Origin: Deltaproteobacteria bacterium | GTDB taxonomy: Bacteria > Desulfobacterota > Binatia > UBA9968 > JAJDTQ01 | NCBI GenBank assembly: GCA_026712905.1 | Contig: JAPOPM010000147.1 | Coordinates: forward strand, 1-63,845 | DNA length: 63,845 nucleotides | Direction: 5' to 3' | Shown: one piece after another, positions 1-8,509 of the stretch | Layout of the letters: each line of letters opens with the position of its first letter | Position numbering within the stretch: position 1 is the stretch's first letter | Translations under genes and position numbers: made by a program | The notes under the pieces: model-generated | Databases searched by the model: none | The model's input: the letters and a program-made list of their open reading frames with translations, nothing else | Told to the model about the DNA's origin: nothing

Positions 1-603
1 GGGAAAACTCTCTCGCACCTGGTCGAGGTCATGCAGCACGGCGATGATCGTTCGTCCTTCGCCATGCCATCCCACCACCACCCTCAGAAGGTCGGCCGTG
101 GTCTTGGCGTCGATTGCCGTGAAGGGCTCGTCGAGCAGAATGACAGGACAGTCTTGCAGCAGCATGCGGGCGAACAAGACCCGTTGAAACTGCCCCGCGG
201 ACAAGGAGGCAATCGGCCGTCGACCGAAGCCATCGAGACCGACGGCCACCAGCGCTTTCTCGGCTTGCCGCCGCAGGGTACGCGTGATCGGGCGGAACAG
301 ACCGGTGGTGCGCCAGTGACCCAGCAACACCGTCTCGATGACCGAAATCGGGAAACTGCGGTCGATCTCTGCCTGCTGGGGCAGATAGGCAATATCCCTC
401 TGGCACAGGCCGTTGCGTTCCAAGTGGCCCTCAAGAGGCGCCAGGAGACCGATCAGTCCCTTGAGCAAGGTGCTCTTGCCTGATCCATTGGGGCCGACCA
501 GCGCCGTCAACGAACCGGTTGCGAAGCTGCCGGTCAGGTGATGCACGGCCGGATGGCGGTCGTATCCCAGGGTGACGTCGTGGAGGGAAAAGGCGGTTGT
601 CAT
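1..603 (-). CDS. Metal-type ABC transporter ATP-binding protein (partial, cut by window edge)
   Basis: ATPase subunit of an importer, most like the zinc/manganese (ZnuC/AztA) group; it would energise metal uptake at the inner membrane. The first 201 residues are visible and the gene runs off the left edge. Walker A GPNGSGKST lies at residues 37-45, the signature LSAGQ at 134-138, Walker B VILLDEP at 154-160 and the switch histidine at 191. The ATG at 603 has no clear ribosome binding site, but it overlaps the stop of a small upstream frame (ATGA), which suggests translational coupling. An AT-rich imperfect palindrome about 225 bases upstream could bind a metal-responsive repressor. ABC membership is certain from the motifs. 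The metal substrate is inferred from overall resemblance and the short length of the domain, and no permease or binding protein is in view to confirm it. Confidence 0.85.
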   Translation of the reverse strand, partial: MTTAFSLHDVTLGYDRHPAVHHLTGSFATGSLTALVGPNGSGKSTLLKGLIGLLAPLEGHLERNGLCQRDIAYLPQQAEIDRSFPISVIETVLLGHWRTTGLFRPITRTLRRQAEKALVAVGLDGFGRRPIASLSAGQFQRVLFARMLLQDCPVILLDEPFTAIDAKTTADLLRVVVGWHGEGRTIIAVLHDLDQVRESFP

Positions 604-803
604 GGCAGCCACCCCATTGCCCAGGCCGCGGCGACCCACAGCAGGGTCGCGAGGGTACCAGCCCAAACAAGCTGAACGGCCACGCCACTGCCTAGAGGCG
701 AGACGGCACGTCCGAACCGCGTCTCTCCCGCGGAGCCCTTGATTCTGATTGGCCTGCGCATTGATGGGGAAAACGCTTTTCCCACTCGGCCGGCGTCCCG
801 CAT
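600..803 (-). CDS. Small putative membrane protein, translationally coupled to the ABC ATPase
   Basis: A 67-residue frame with one hydrophobic segment near its C-terminus (about residues 40-65, ending AWAMGWLP). It starts with ATG preceded by AGGAGG four bases away, and its stop overlaps the ATG of the downstream ABC gene by four bases. The good ribosome binding site and the overlap favour a real leader protein. The N-terminal half is arginine- and glycine-rich and has no recognisable domain. It could instead be only a translated leader that delivers ribosomes to the ATPase start. Confidence 0.4.
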   Translation of the reverse strand: MRDAGRVGKAFSPSMRRPIRIKGSAGETRFGRAVSPLGSGVAVQLVWAGTLATLLWVAAAWAMGWLP

Positions 804-828
804 GGTCCCTCCTGATGTCTATGATTAA

Positions 829-844
829 TGATAAGCTAATATCA
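829..844. promoter_or_regulatory. AT-rich imperfect palindrome, candidate metal-repressor operator
   Basis: TGATAAGCTAATATCA has TGATA/TATCA arms around a six-base centre and sits in a short AT-rich stretch just upstream of the leader ORF of the metal transporter. Fur- and Zur-family operators are AT-rich palindromes of this general form, but this does not match a specific consensus, so the assignment is inferred from position and symmetry. Confidence 0.3.
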
Positions 845-1021
845 ATAAAGAACCTTGTCAAACACCCCAGCGACGGTTGCCGTGAAACATTCATCCATCC
901 CGCCCGCCGCCTCTGATTCGCACCCCGCGTCCCGATCTGTTAAAAATTCGTCATTCGGCTACAAGCAGCCATCCCCAAACCCTGAACATTGTAGTGAACA
1001 GTCCGGCCTGAAAGGTGCAGC

Positions 1022-1954
1022 GTGATCGAGGTCGAGGGTCTCACCCGAAAGTATGGTGATCTGGTGGCGGTGGACGACGTCTCCTTTTCCATCGGGAAAG
1101 GGGAGGTGGTCGGCCTTCTGGGGCACAACGGCGCCGGCAAGACCACCATCATGCGCATGCTCACGGGGTACATCGAGCCCACCGCGGGGTCGGTGGTCAT
1201 CGACGGCATGGCGGTTTCCGAGGAGCGCCTGAGCATCCAGCGCAGGTTGGGTTACCTGTCGGAGAACGCGCCGCTCTATCCGGACATGTCGGTGGTGCGC
1301 TACCTGGAGTACGTGGCGGACCTGCGCGGGGTGGCGCCCGCCGAACGGCCGGCGGCGCTGCGGCGGGCGCTGGAGCGGACGTGGCTGGCGGACCGGGCGC
1401 TGGATCCGGTGGGGACGCTGTCCAAGGGCTACAAGCAGCGGCTGGGAGTGGCCCAGGCCATCGTGCACGAGCCGGAGATCCTGATTCTCGACGAGCCCAC
1501 CAACGGTCTGGACCCGGCACAGATCTTCCAGATGCGCTCGCTGGTGAGCGACCTGAGCGAGAACGCCACCATCATCGTTTCCACGCACATCCTCCAGGAG
1601 GTGGAGGCGGTGTGCGAGCGGGTGATCATCATGGTGCAGGGGCGCATCGCGGTGGACGCCCGGTTGAGCGAGCTGCAACAGTCCAACCGGCTGGTGGTGG
1701 GGCTCGCCAATCCCTCCGACGACGCGGCCGGCCGTCTGGGCGAGATCCCCGGAGTGGCCGAGGTCCTGCCGGCGGAGGGCCCGCGCGGCGAGACCTACGC
1801 GCTGGAGCTCGAAGCCGCCACGGACGAGGTGGCTCCCGGCGTCGCCCGGGCGGCGGTGGAAGGCGGCTGGCAGCTCTACCGCCTGAGCGAGCAGGCGCGC
1901 ACCCTGGAGAGCGTGTTCCGCGAAGTGTCGGAGAGAGGCAGCCATGGCAGGTAG
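1022..1954 (+). CDS. GldA-type ABC transporter ATP-binding protein
   Basis: A 310-residue ABC-2 type ATPase. Walker A GHNGAGKT is at about residues 34-41, the signature region is LSKGYKQR, and Walker B is ILILDEP followed by TNGLDP. The C-terminal 80 residues are the variable extension typical of the CcmA/GldA/NatA group. The GTG start is followed directly by the IEVEGLTRKYG beta strand usual at the N-terminus of the family. The gene overlaps the next by eleven bases, and that gene encodes the matching permease and auxiliary protein, so the two form one exporter. In Bacteroidetes GldAFG relates to gliding, but homologues are widespread in non-gliding bacteria and the substrate is unknown. Confidence 0.9.
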   Translation: MIEVEGLTRKYGDLVAVDDVSFSIGKGEVVGLLGHNGAGKTTIMRMLTGYIEPTAGSVVIDGMAVSEERLSIQRRLGYLSENAPLYPDMSVVRYLEYVADLRGVAPAERPAALRRALERTWLADRALDPVGTLSKGYKQRLGVAQAIVHEPEILILDEPTNGLDPAQIFQMRSLVSDLSENATIIVSTHILQEVEAVCERVIIMVQGRIAVDARLSELQQSNRLVVGLANPSDDAAGRLGEIPGVAEVLPAEGPRGETYALELEAATDEVAPGVARAAVEGGWQLYRLSEQARTLESVFREVSERGSHGR

Positions 1955-4853
1955 CATCTGGAGCATCGCCAAGAAGGAGTTTTCCACCTACTTCGCGTCG
2001 CCGGTGGCGTTCATCTTCCTGGGGACGTTCTCGGCGGTGTGCCTGTTCATCTTCTTCTGGGTCGAACAGTTCTTCTCGCGCAACATCGGCGACGTGCGTC
2101 CGCTGTTCGAGTGGATGCCGACCCTGCTGATCTTCCTGAGCGCCGCGCTGACCATGAAGATGTGGAGCGAGGAGCGGCGCATGGAGACCCTGGAGTTCCT
2201 CTTCACCATGCCGGTGAAGACGCTCCACCTGGTGCTGGGCAAGTTCCTCGCCTGCATGGGACTGGTGGCCATCGCGCTGGCGCTCACCGTGGGGGTGCCC
2301 GCGACCGTGTCGTTCATGGGCCCGCTGGACTGGGGTCCGGTGCTGGGAGCGTACGTCGCGTCGCTGCTGCTGGCGGCGGCCTACTGCGCCATCGGCCTGT
2401 ACATCAGCGCGCGCAACGAGAGCCAGATCGCGAGCCTCATCCTCACCACGGTGATCGGCTTCGTCTTCTATCTCCTGGGCTCGCTGACCTTCGGTTCCCT
2501 GGTGGGCAATCAATGGGCGGAATACCTGGGTCTGGCGGCCACGGGGGTACGCTTCGAGTCCATTACCCGGGGGATCCTGGACCTGCGGGACGTCTACTAC
2601 TACGTCAGCGTCGTGGGCGTCTTCCTCGCCCTGAACGTCTTCTCGCTGGAACGGCTGCGCTGGTCCAGGGAAGGGCAGAAGCCGCGCCACCGGGCATGGC
2701 GGCTGGTCACGGCCCTGGTCATCGTCAACTTCGTGCTGGCCAACTTCTGGTTGCAACGCGGCGTGACGGTGCGCGCCGACCTGACCGCGGACCAGGACTA
2801 CTCCATCTCCCAGGCCACCCGCGACCTCGTCGCCCAGTTGCAGGAGCCGCTGCTCATCCGCGGCTACTTCAGCGCCCGGACGCACCCGTTGCTGACCCCC
2901 CTGATCCCGCGCATCCGCGACACCATTCGCGAGATCGAGTCCATCAGCGGCGGCCGCGTGCGCGCCGAGTTCGTCGACCCGCGGGAGGAACCCGGTCTCG
3001 AGGAGGAAGCCAACCAGCGCTTCAACATACGTCCGACCCCCTTTCGCACCGTCGACCGTTATCAGAACTCGCTGGTCAACTCCTACTTCGACCTGCTGCT
3101 CCAGTACGGCGACAAGCACGAGGTGCTGCGCTTCAGCGACCTGATCGAGGTCAAGAGCGGCAGGACGGGAACGCGGGTACGCCTGCGCAATCTCGAGTAC
3201 GACCTCGCCCGCGGCATGAAGAGGGTGCTGTACGGCTTTCAGGACATCGGCGCGCTCTTCGCCGGCATCGCTCAGCCGGTGGAGTTCGAGGCGTATGTTT
3301 CGCCCGCGGAGAAGCTGCCCGAGTCCATGGCGGTCTTCCGCAGGCAGTTGCTGATCTCGCTGCGGGAGTTGCGCAAGGAGTCGGACGGGAAGCTCAAGTA
3401 TGCCGTCGTCGATCCGGAGGCCGAGGGCGGCGTGGTGGCGCGGCAGCTCGCGGAGCGTCACGGGTTTCGCCCCATGTCCCTGGGTCCCCTCGATCCCAAG
3501 AAGTTCTATTTCTACATGCTGATGAAGAACAACGGCACCACGGTACAGGTGCCTCTGCCGGAGAAGCTCAACCAGGAGGCCATCCGGCGCAGCATCGAGG
3601 GGGCGCTCCGGCGCCTGGCTCCGGGCTTCATCAAGACCATCGGCATACACGTGCCGCCGCTGCGGCCGCCACAGCAGCCGGGGATGCGCCCCCGGCCTCC
3701 GGAGCGCGGCTTCCGGTTCCTGGCGCAGAAGCTGCAGGAGAACTACCGCGTCGAGCTGGTGGACATGAAGTCCGGAGTGGTGCCGGAGAACGTGGACCTG
3801 CTGCTGCTGGCGGCGCCCGCGGATTTCACGGCCAAGCAGCGGTTCGCCGTCGACCAGTTCCTGATGAAGGGCGGCTCCGTGGCGCTCCTGACCTCGCCCT
3901 ATGCCGTCACGCGGACCGAGGCCGGCCTGGCCGCCAAGCCTCATGCCTCCGGCCTCGAACCGTTGCTCGAGCACTACGGCGTGACCGTGCGGGAGGCTCT
4001 GGTGCTGGATCCGCAGAACGAACCCTTTCCGGTGACCGTGAACCGGAAGGTGGGAACCTTCACGGTGCGGGAACTCCAACTCGTGCCCTACCCCTATTTC
4101 GTCGATGTACGGGGTCGAGGCCTCAACGAAGACAACCCCATCACGGCCCGGTTGCCCCAGTTGACCCTGAGCTGGGCGTCGCCGCTGTCGCTTCCCGACG
4201 ACGAGGCCGGGGGCGTCCGCGCGACGCCGCTGCTCTCCAGCTCCGGCGAGTCCTGGGTGTCCGACTCCTTGAAGGTGCACCCCGACTACAAGCTCTACCC
4301 CAAGCTGGGGTTCGAGCGCGAGGGACAGCCCGGGGCACAGGTGCTGGCCGCGGTGTTGGAAGGGGTCTTCCGCTCCTATTTCGCGGACAAGGAGTCGCCG
4401 TTGCTGGCCGGGGACGAGGAGGAGAAGCCGGAGGGGGCGGCGGACGCCGCGCCCGCGCGGGAAGCGGCCGAAGAGGAGCCGGAGCCGGTGGTGACGGGTC
4501 TGATCGACAAGTCGGCGGAATCGGCGCGCATCATCCTCGTCGGCTCCAACGACGCGTTCACCGACCAGACGCTGCAACTCTCCCGCGCCGCTGCCAACGA
4601 CCGCTTCGTCAACTCGCTGCAGTTCATGGAGAACGTGGTGGACTGGGCGTTGGAGGACCGGGCGCTGCTGTCCATCCGCAGCCGTGCCCGCTTCGCGCGC
4701 ACGCTGGTTCCCATGACGCGGGAGCAAAAGGCGTTCTGGGAGTATCTCAACTACGCTTTGGTGCTGGCGGGTCTCGCGCTGGTCTACGGCGGCCACCGCT
4801 ACCATTTGCGGCGCGCGCGGGACCGCTACCACCGGATGCTGGCGGTCCTGTAG
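1944..4853 (+). CDS. Fused ABC-2 permease and GldG-like auxiliary protein
   Basis: A 969-residue inner-membrane protein that joins two normally separate parts. Residues 1-235 are a GldF-type ABC-2 permease with six hydrophobic segments and the usual start (SIWSIAKKEFSTYFASP). Another membrane segment follows at about 250-272, and then a long periplasmic GldG-like domain (ABC-transporter auxiliary, DUF7088 type) that includes LLLLAAPADFTAKQRFAVDQ. A low-complexity Glu/Pro/Ala stretch lies at about 820-850, and a last membrane helix lies at 935-952 near the C-terminus. It overlaps the ATPase upstream and is followed by a DUF4340 protein, the usual third partner. Fusion of GldF and GldG is common outside Bacteroidetes. 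The transported material is not known. Confidence 0.88.
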   Translation: MAGSIWSIAKKEFSTYFASPVAFIFLGTFSAVCLFIFFWVEQFFSRNIGDVRPLFEWMPTLLIFLSAALTMKMWSEERRMETLEFLFTMPVKTLHLVLGKFLACMGLVAIALALTVGVPATVSFMGPLDWGPVLGAYVASLLLAAAYCAIGLYISARNESQIASLILTTVIGFVFYLLGSLTFGSLVGNQWAEYLGLAATGVRFESITRGILDLRDVYYYVSVVGVFLALNVFSLERLRWSREGQKPRHRAWRLVTALVIVNFVLANFWLQRGVTVRADLTADQDYSISQATRDLVAQLQEPLLIRGYFSARTHPLLTPLIPRIRDTIREIESISGGRVRAEFVDPREEPGLEEEANQRFNIRPTPFRTVDRYQNSLVNSYFDLLLQYGDKHEVLRFSDLIEVKSGRTGTRVRLRNLEYDLARGMKRVLYGFQDIGALFAGIAQPVEFEAYVSPAEKLPESMAVFRRQLLISLRELRKESDGKLKYAVVDPEAEGGVVARQLAERHGFRPMSLGPLDPKKFYFYMLMKNNGTTVQVPLPEKLNQEAIRRSIEGALRRLAPGFIKTIGIHVPPLRPPQQPGMRPRPPERGFRFLAQKLQENYRVELVDMKSGVVPENVDLLLLAAPADFTAKQRFAVDQFLMKGGSVALLTSPYAVTRTEAGLAAKPHASGLEPLLEHYGVTVREALVLDPQNEPFPVTVNRKVGTFTVRELQLVPYPYFVDVRGRGLNEDNPITARLPQLTLSWASPLSLPDDEAGGVRATPLLSSSGESWVSDSLKVHPDYKLYPKLGFEREGQPGAQVLAAVLEGVFRSYFADKESPLLAGDEEEKPEGAADAAPAREAAEEEPEPVVTGLIDKSAESARIILVGSNDAFTDQTLQLSRAAANDRFVNSLQFMENVVDWALEDRALLSIRSRARFARTLVPMTREQKAFWEYLNYALVLAGLALVYGGHRYHLRRARDRYHRMLAVL

Positions 4854-4872
4854 GGGCGACCTGCGGTCGCCC
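4854..4872. repeat. REP-like short hairpin after the permease gene
   Basis: GGGCGACC-TGC-GGTCGCCC is a perfect 8-bp stem with a 3-base loop placed two bases behind the stop codon. It resembles the short GC-rich extragenic palindromes scattered in many high-GC genomes; a similar hairpin lies at 5908-5927. No T-tract follows, so it is not a classical intrinsic terminator. Confidence 0.5.
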
Positions 4873-4943
4873 GTCCGTGCTTACTGCCGCTCCCGCCGCA
4901 CGGAGCGGCCGGGACGGTGCTGTCGATACGGAGAGGTCTTAGC

Positions 4944-5870
4944 GTGAGTCGATCTATCAAGTTCCTGCTGCTGTTGTTGGTGCTTCAGGCGGGACTCGTG
5001 GCGTGGGTCCATCTGGAGGGAGACGCGCCCGACCCGTTCAAGGCCGACACACCGCTCGTGGCCGTGGACATGGACAGCGCGGATACGGTCACCATCGAAC
5101 AGCCGCGGGAACGGCTCCTGCGCCTGACGCGCAAGGGCGAGGGGTGGGTGTTGCCGGACAAGAGCGACTTCCCCGTGTTGCCCGCGAAGTTCGAGCAGTT
5201 CACGGACAAGCTCCTGGGCGCCAAACGGTCGTGGCCGGTGGGGCGGACGATGGTGGGGGCCCGGCAGTTCAAGGTGACGCTGGACGAGTTCGAGAGGCGG
5301 GGGCGTTTCCTCAAGGGAGAGACGGTGCTGGGCGACGTCTTCCTGGGTTCGTCCCCGGGCTTCCGCAAGGTGCACGCGCGTCTCGATGGTGACGAGCATA
5401 CCTACGCCATCGATTTCAATGCCTTCGACGTGCCGGTGGACCCGAGTCAGTGGTACGACACGGAGGCGCTCAGGACGCCGGTGGAGGACATCGCTCGCAT
5501 CGATCTGGGAGTCTTCGCGCTGAAGGCCCAGGACGGGACGTTCCAGGTGGAGGACCTGCGCGAGAACGAGCAGACCGATGCCGAGCCCGTGCAGGAGATG
5601 GTCGAACGAGTCTCGGAGGTGGCCTTCACGGACGTGCTCGGGGACGACGGCCGGGCGCGGTTCGAGGCCGGCAAGCCGGTGGTGCGGTACACCATCGAGC
5701 TCAAGGAGGGAACCCCGGTCGAACATGCCGTGGTCGCCGAGGAGGAGAAGAGTCGGTACATCCTGAAGAGTTCCGCGCAACCCTACTACTTCGAGGTGGA
5801 GAAGGACCGGTTCGACAAGCTGCGCGATGCGAGCCGCGTAGGGGTGGTCAAGGGCGTGGCCGCGGGTTGA
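4944..5870 (+). CDS. DUF4340 domain protein, partner of the GldA/GldFG-type transporter
   Basis: A 308-residue protein with an N-terminal membrane anchor (IKFLLLLLVLQAGLVAW, residues 4-20) and a soluble periplasmic remainder. It is recognised as DUF4340 from its repeated beta-rich modules (a segment like TIEQPRERLLRLTRKGEGW, repeated later as IDLGVFALKAQDGTFQVE) and from its position behind the ATPase and permease/auxiliary genes. The GTG at 4944 is chosen because GGAGAGG lies seven bases before it; an in-frame GTG at 4917 lacks such a site. The DUF4340 biochemical role is unknown. Here it probably forms part of the envelope complex encoded by the two genes upstream. Confidence 0.82.
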   Translation: MSRSIKFLLLLLVLQAGLVAWVHLEGDAPDPFKADTPLVAVDMDSADTVTIEQPRERLLRLTRKGEGWVLPDKSDFPVLPAKFEQFTDKLLGAKRSWPVGRTMVGARQFKVTLDEFERRGRFLKGETVLGDVFLGSSPGFRKVHARLDGDEHTYAIDFNAFDVPVDPSQWYDTEALRTPVEDIARIDLGVFALKAQDGTFQVEDLRENEQTDAEPVQEMVERVSEVAFTDVLGDDGRARFEAGKPVVRYTIELKEGTPVEHAVVAEEEKSRYILKSSAQPYYFEVEKDRFDKLRDASRVGVVKGVAAG

Positions 5871-5907
5871 CAGGGGCGGCCGATCCTCGGATACTTTTGA
5901 TTCCCAT

Positions 5908-5927
5908 GGGGCGGGCGAGCCCGCTCC
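5908..5927. repeat. REP-like GC-rich hairpin
   Basis: GCGGGC-GA-GCCCGC, extended by further pairs outside, lies between the DUF4340 and cupin genes. Its outer TAGGG-type sequence resembles the hairpin at 4854-4872 when read on the other strand, so the two may belong to one extragenic repeat family. Confidence 0.4.
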
Positions 5928-5977
5928 CTACGCACGCAACAGCATTCACACCCCACGAAGCCAAGGGAGGAGACACC

Positions 5978-6613
5978 ATGAGCGCACGTCCCATGCCGAC
6001 CCAGGAAACGGAGCAATCCTCCGCCAAGCGTTTCATCGCGGCGATCCGGCAACTCCATGCCGACGAGCCCGACGTGGACCAGCGTTGGGAGAAGATGGGG
6101 TCGCTTCTGAGCGAGCTCCTGGCGGACCCCAGCGTGAAGGCGCAGGCCGAGCAGTGGCCGTCCTGTGATCAGGGCGGTCTGACCGTCGCCGAGGGCGGGC
6201 AGCGGGCACAGAACCTTCTCCTGTACGAAGACCCGGACCACGGTTTCGTCATCAACGGGTTGGTCAAGGCGCCGGGGATGCGCACCAGCATCCACGACCA
6301 CGCGCACAACTGGACGCTGTACGGCGTGCTCGACGGCAACGAGACCATCGAACGCTACGAGCGGCTGGACGACGGCTCCACGCCGGACTACGCGGAAGTA
6401 CGCAAGACCGAGAACGCCGAGGTGGGACCCGGCAAGATCGATCTCGTGCGCCCGTGGCAGATCCACGCCGAGCAGAGCGGCGAGGAGCGTACCGTGGCCA
6501 TCATCGTGCGCGCGGAGAAGCCGGGCACCTTCCTGCAGGGAAGGTACGATCCGGAGACCCGCAAGTACTGGCAGGGATACGGACCCACCCAGATACCCTT
6601 CGACTTCGAATAG
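5978..6613 (+). CDS. Cupin-fold protein, cysteine dioxygenase-like
   Basis: A 211-residue soluble protein with the double cupin motif. The first motif contains HDHAHNWTLYGVLDGNE (about residues 107-123, two histidines three apart and a glutamate as likely metal ligands). The second contains a histidine in the context PWQIHAEQSG. This pattern resembles cysteine-dioxygenase-type cupins, which use iron to oxidise thiols, but the substrate cannot be read from the sequence. The ATG at 5978 has GGGAGGAG nearby and is preferred over the long upstream open frame, which is an antisense or shadow extension. The gene stands alone between the transporter operon and a transglycosylase gene. Confidence 0.75.
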   Translation: MSARPMPTQETEQSSAKRFIAAIRQLHADEPDVDQRWEKMGSLLSELLADPSVKAQAEQWPSCDQGGLTVAEGGQRAQNLLLYEDPDHGFVINGLVKAPGMRTSIHDHAHNWTLYGVLDGNETIERYERLDDGSTPDYAEVRKTENAEVGPGKIDLVRPWQIHAEQSGEERTVAIIVRAEKPGTFLQGRYDPETRKYWQGYGPTQIPFDFE

Positions 6614-6674
6614 TTGCCGACGGGGCGGGGTACAGGTTGAAAGTGGAGTCTTTCCGGGGAAGAGGCCGGTATAT

Positions 6675-6703
6675 TTGACATACAGGTTTACACCGGTTAC
6701 TCT
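6675..6703 (+). promoter_or_regulatory. Sigma-70-type promoter of the transglycosylase gene
   Basis: A perfect -35 box TTGACA (6675-6680) is followed after 17 bases by TACTCT (6698-6703). The expected transcription start, about 6710, coincides with an in-frame ATG. That makes this first ATG an unlikely start and supports use of the ATG at 6731, which has AAGGGG before it. Confidence 0.55.
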
Positions 6704-6730
6704 AAGCCCATGCTTTTGAAGGGGTTCTGC

Positions 6731-8389
6731 ATGACACGCTTCTTCGTAGCCCTGGCGAGTCTTTTCATCCTCCTTTGCAGCAGCATGCCTTACGCGCCCG
6801 AGGCCTCGGCGCGCGTACAGGCTTCCAGGCAAGCGGATCCGTTCGCCATACCCGCGGGGCTCGAGCCTGCCGTCAAGTTCTGGAAAAAGATCTTCCTGGA
6901 ATACGACTCCACCCAGCTCGTGTTCTTCGATCCCCGGAACATGTCGAGGATACATGAGGTGGTCAGGGTCAAGAAGGGTGCCAGCACCCGGAGAGTGATC
7001 CGTTCCGTGCGCGCGCGGCTCCAGCGGCGCGGAATTTCGTCGCGCCGGATCAAGGCGCAACGGGGCATCCGCGAGCGTTTCGAGGGCGGGGTGCGACGAT
7101 CGGGACGCTACATGGAGCACATGCGCAAGGTCTTTGCCGCCCGCGGCCTCCCGGTGGAGTTGACCTACCTGCCCCTCGTCGAGTCGTCGTTCAGGAACGA
7201 CGCGCGTTCGTTTCGCGGTGCCGTGGGCATGTGGCAGTTCATGCCCGGCACGGGGCGGCGGTACATGCGTGTGACCCGGCTCGTGGACGAGCGCAGGGAC
7301 CCGATGGAGGCGACCCGAGCGGCGGCGCGCCTCTTGCAGGAGAACTATCGGGAGCTTCGCGTCTGGCCGCTGGCGGTGACCGCCTACAACCACGGGCGCG
7401 CCGGCATGAAGCGGGCGGTGCGCCAGGTCGGCTCACGGGACATCGTCAAGATCATTCGCCGTTACCGCAGCCGCACCTTCAAGTTCGCTTCCAAGAATTT
7501 CTACGCGGAGTTTCTCGCCGCCGTGCACATCATGCGCGATGTCGAGCGGCACCTGCCCCATGTCCGCTTCGATCCGCTGGTGCATCTCGAAGAGATCAGC
7601 CTCACGAAGCGCGTGTCGGTGTCCTCGTTGCTGCGTCACAGCCGGGTGTCGCGGGCGGAGTTCCTCAAGTGGAACCCCGCGTTGAGCCGTCGTGCCGCGT
7701 GGCTGCCGAAAGGCTATCGGCTCAAGGCGCCGGAGCTGCAGGGTCAATGGTTCCGCAAGGCGTTGGCCGGCATCGGTCCGATGTCGTCTTTCCCGTACCA
7801 TGTGGTCAGCCGGGGCGATACGCTCTCCGAGATCGCAAGAGTCTATGGTACGTCGGCGAGCGCGATCCAGTCCATCAACGACCTGAGGAGCGCCCACCGC
7901 TTGCGCGTCGGGCAACGGCTGGAGATCCCGGGCCGGTCGTCGGCCAGGTCCCGCAACGAGAAGCGGTCCGTCAGCGTCGTGGACAAGCCGCGGGCAGTCG
8001 CGAAACGGCGGGCGGCGGACAAGCCACGGGGGGCGCAGGCGGTCGCTGACGACAAGGCTGTACACCATGTGGTGAGGCGCGGCGACACGCTGTGGGACAT
8101 CGCCAGAGTCCACGGCACGACGGCGCGTGCGATACGGAGTGCGAACGGTGTGCAGAGCGTCCGGCGTTTGTCCGTGGGACAACGGTTGGAGATCCCGAAC
8201 CGGTCGTCCACGAAGCGGGTGGTGAAGCAACGGCGCTTGTACCACCGCGTGCGTCGCGGGGAGACGCTTTCCACCATCGCCGACCGCTACCGGGTATCGC
8301 TGGCCGCCCTCCAGCGCGCCAACGCCATCCGCGACCGGCACCGGATACGTGTCGGCCAGCGCCTGAGAATCCCAGGCACGCAGTCCTGA
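6731..8389 (+). CDS. mltD: MltD-type membrane-associated lytic murein transglycosylase with three LysM domains
   Basis: A 552-residue periplasmic protein with a signal peptide (TRFFVALASLFILLCSSM, then an APEASA-like cleavage region). The catalytic SLT domain includes YLPLVESSFRND with the catalytic glutamate (about residue 156), GMWQFMP, and AYNHG near 223. Three LysM peptidoglycan-binding repeats follow, each with a YHVVSRGDTLSEIA-like start, at about 357-400, 440-485 and 505-550. They are separated by basic linkers. The enzyme cleaves glycan strands non-hydrolytically to give 1,6-anhydro products. MltD of E. coli has two to three LysM repeats, so the architecture fits. It has its own promoter and lies upstream of the haem cluster. 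Confidence 0.92.
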   Translation: MTRFFVALASLFILLCSSMPYAPEASARVQASRQADPFAIPAGLEPAVKFWKKIFLEYDSTQLVFFDPRNMSRIHEVVRVKKGASTRRVIRSVRARLQRRGISSRRIKAQRGIRERFEGGVRRSGRYMEHMRKVFAARGLPVELTYLPLVESSFRNDARSFRGAVGMWQFMPGTGRRYMRVTRLVDERRDPMEATRAAARLLQENYRELRVWPLAVTAYNHGRAGMKRAVRQVGSRDIVKIIRRYRSRTFKFASKNFYAEFLAAVHIMRDVERHLPHVRFDPLVHLEEISLTKRVSVSSLLRHSRVSRAEFLKWNPALSRRAAWLPKGYRLKAPELQGQWFRKALAGIGPMSSFPYHVVSRGDTLSEIARVYGTSASAIQSINDLRSAHRLRVGQRLEIPGRSSARSRNEKRSVSVVDKPRAVAKRRAADKPRGAQAVADDKAVHHVVRRGDTLWDIARVHGTTARAIRSANGVQSVRRLSVGQRLEIPNRSSTKRVVKQRRLYHRVRRGETLSTIADRYRVSLAALQRANAIRDRHRIRVGQRLRIPGTQS

Positions 8390-8509
8390 TCGCACACGGG
8401 CGGCTCGACACGGCCGCGGTTGCCCTGGATCCGCGTGACGGGTTCGGGCGCGCGTCATCCATGCGCCGGTACACCCTGCTCCGCCGATGCGATATAATCG
8501 TCGGAGATC

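Noticed and set aside
1629..4832. A 1067-residue open frame on the minus strand opposite the permease gene
   Set aside because: It is an antisense shadow of a high-GC gene: rich in Arg, Gly, Gln and His with no domain, while the plus strand holds an intact ABC fusion protein.
8493..8498. TATAAT before ccsA as a promoter
   Set aside because: It lies only 12 bases before the ATG, so the transcript would lack the ribosome binding site, and no -35 box is visible.
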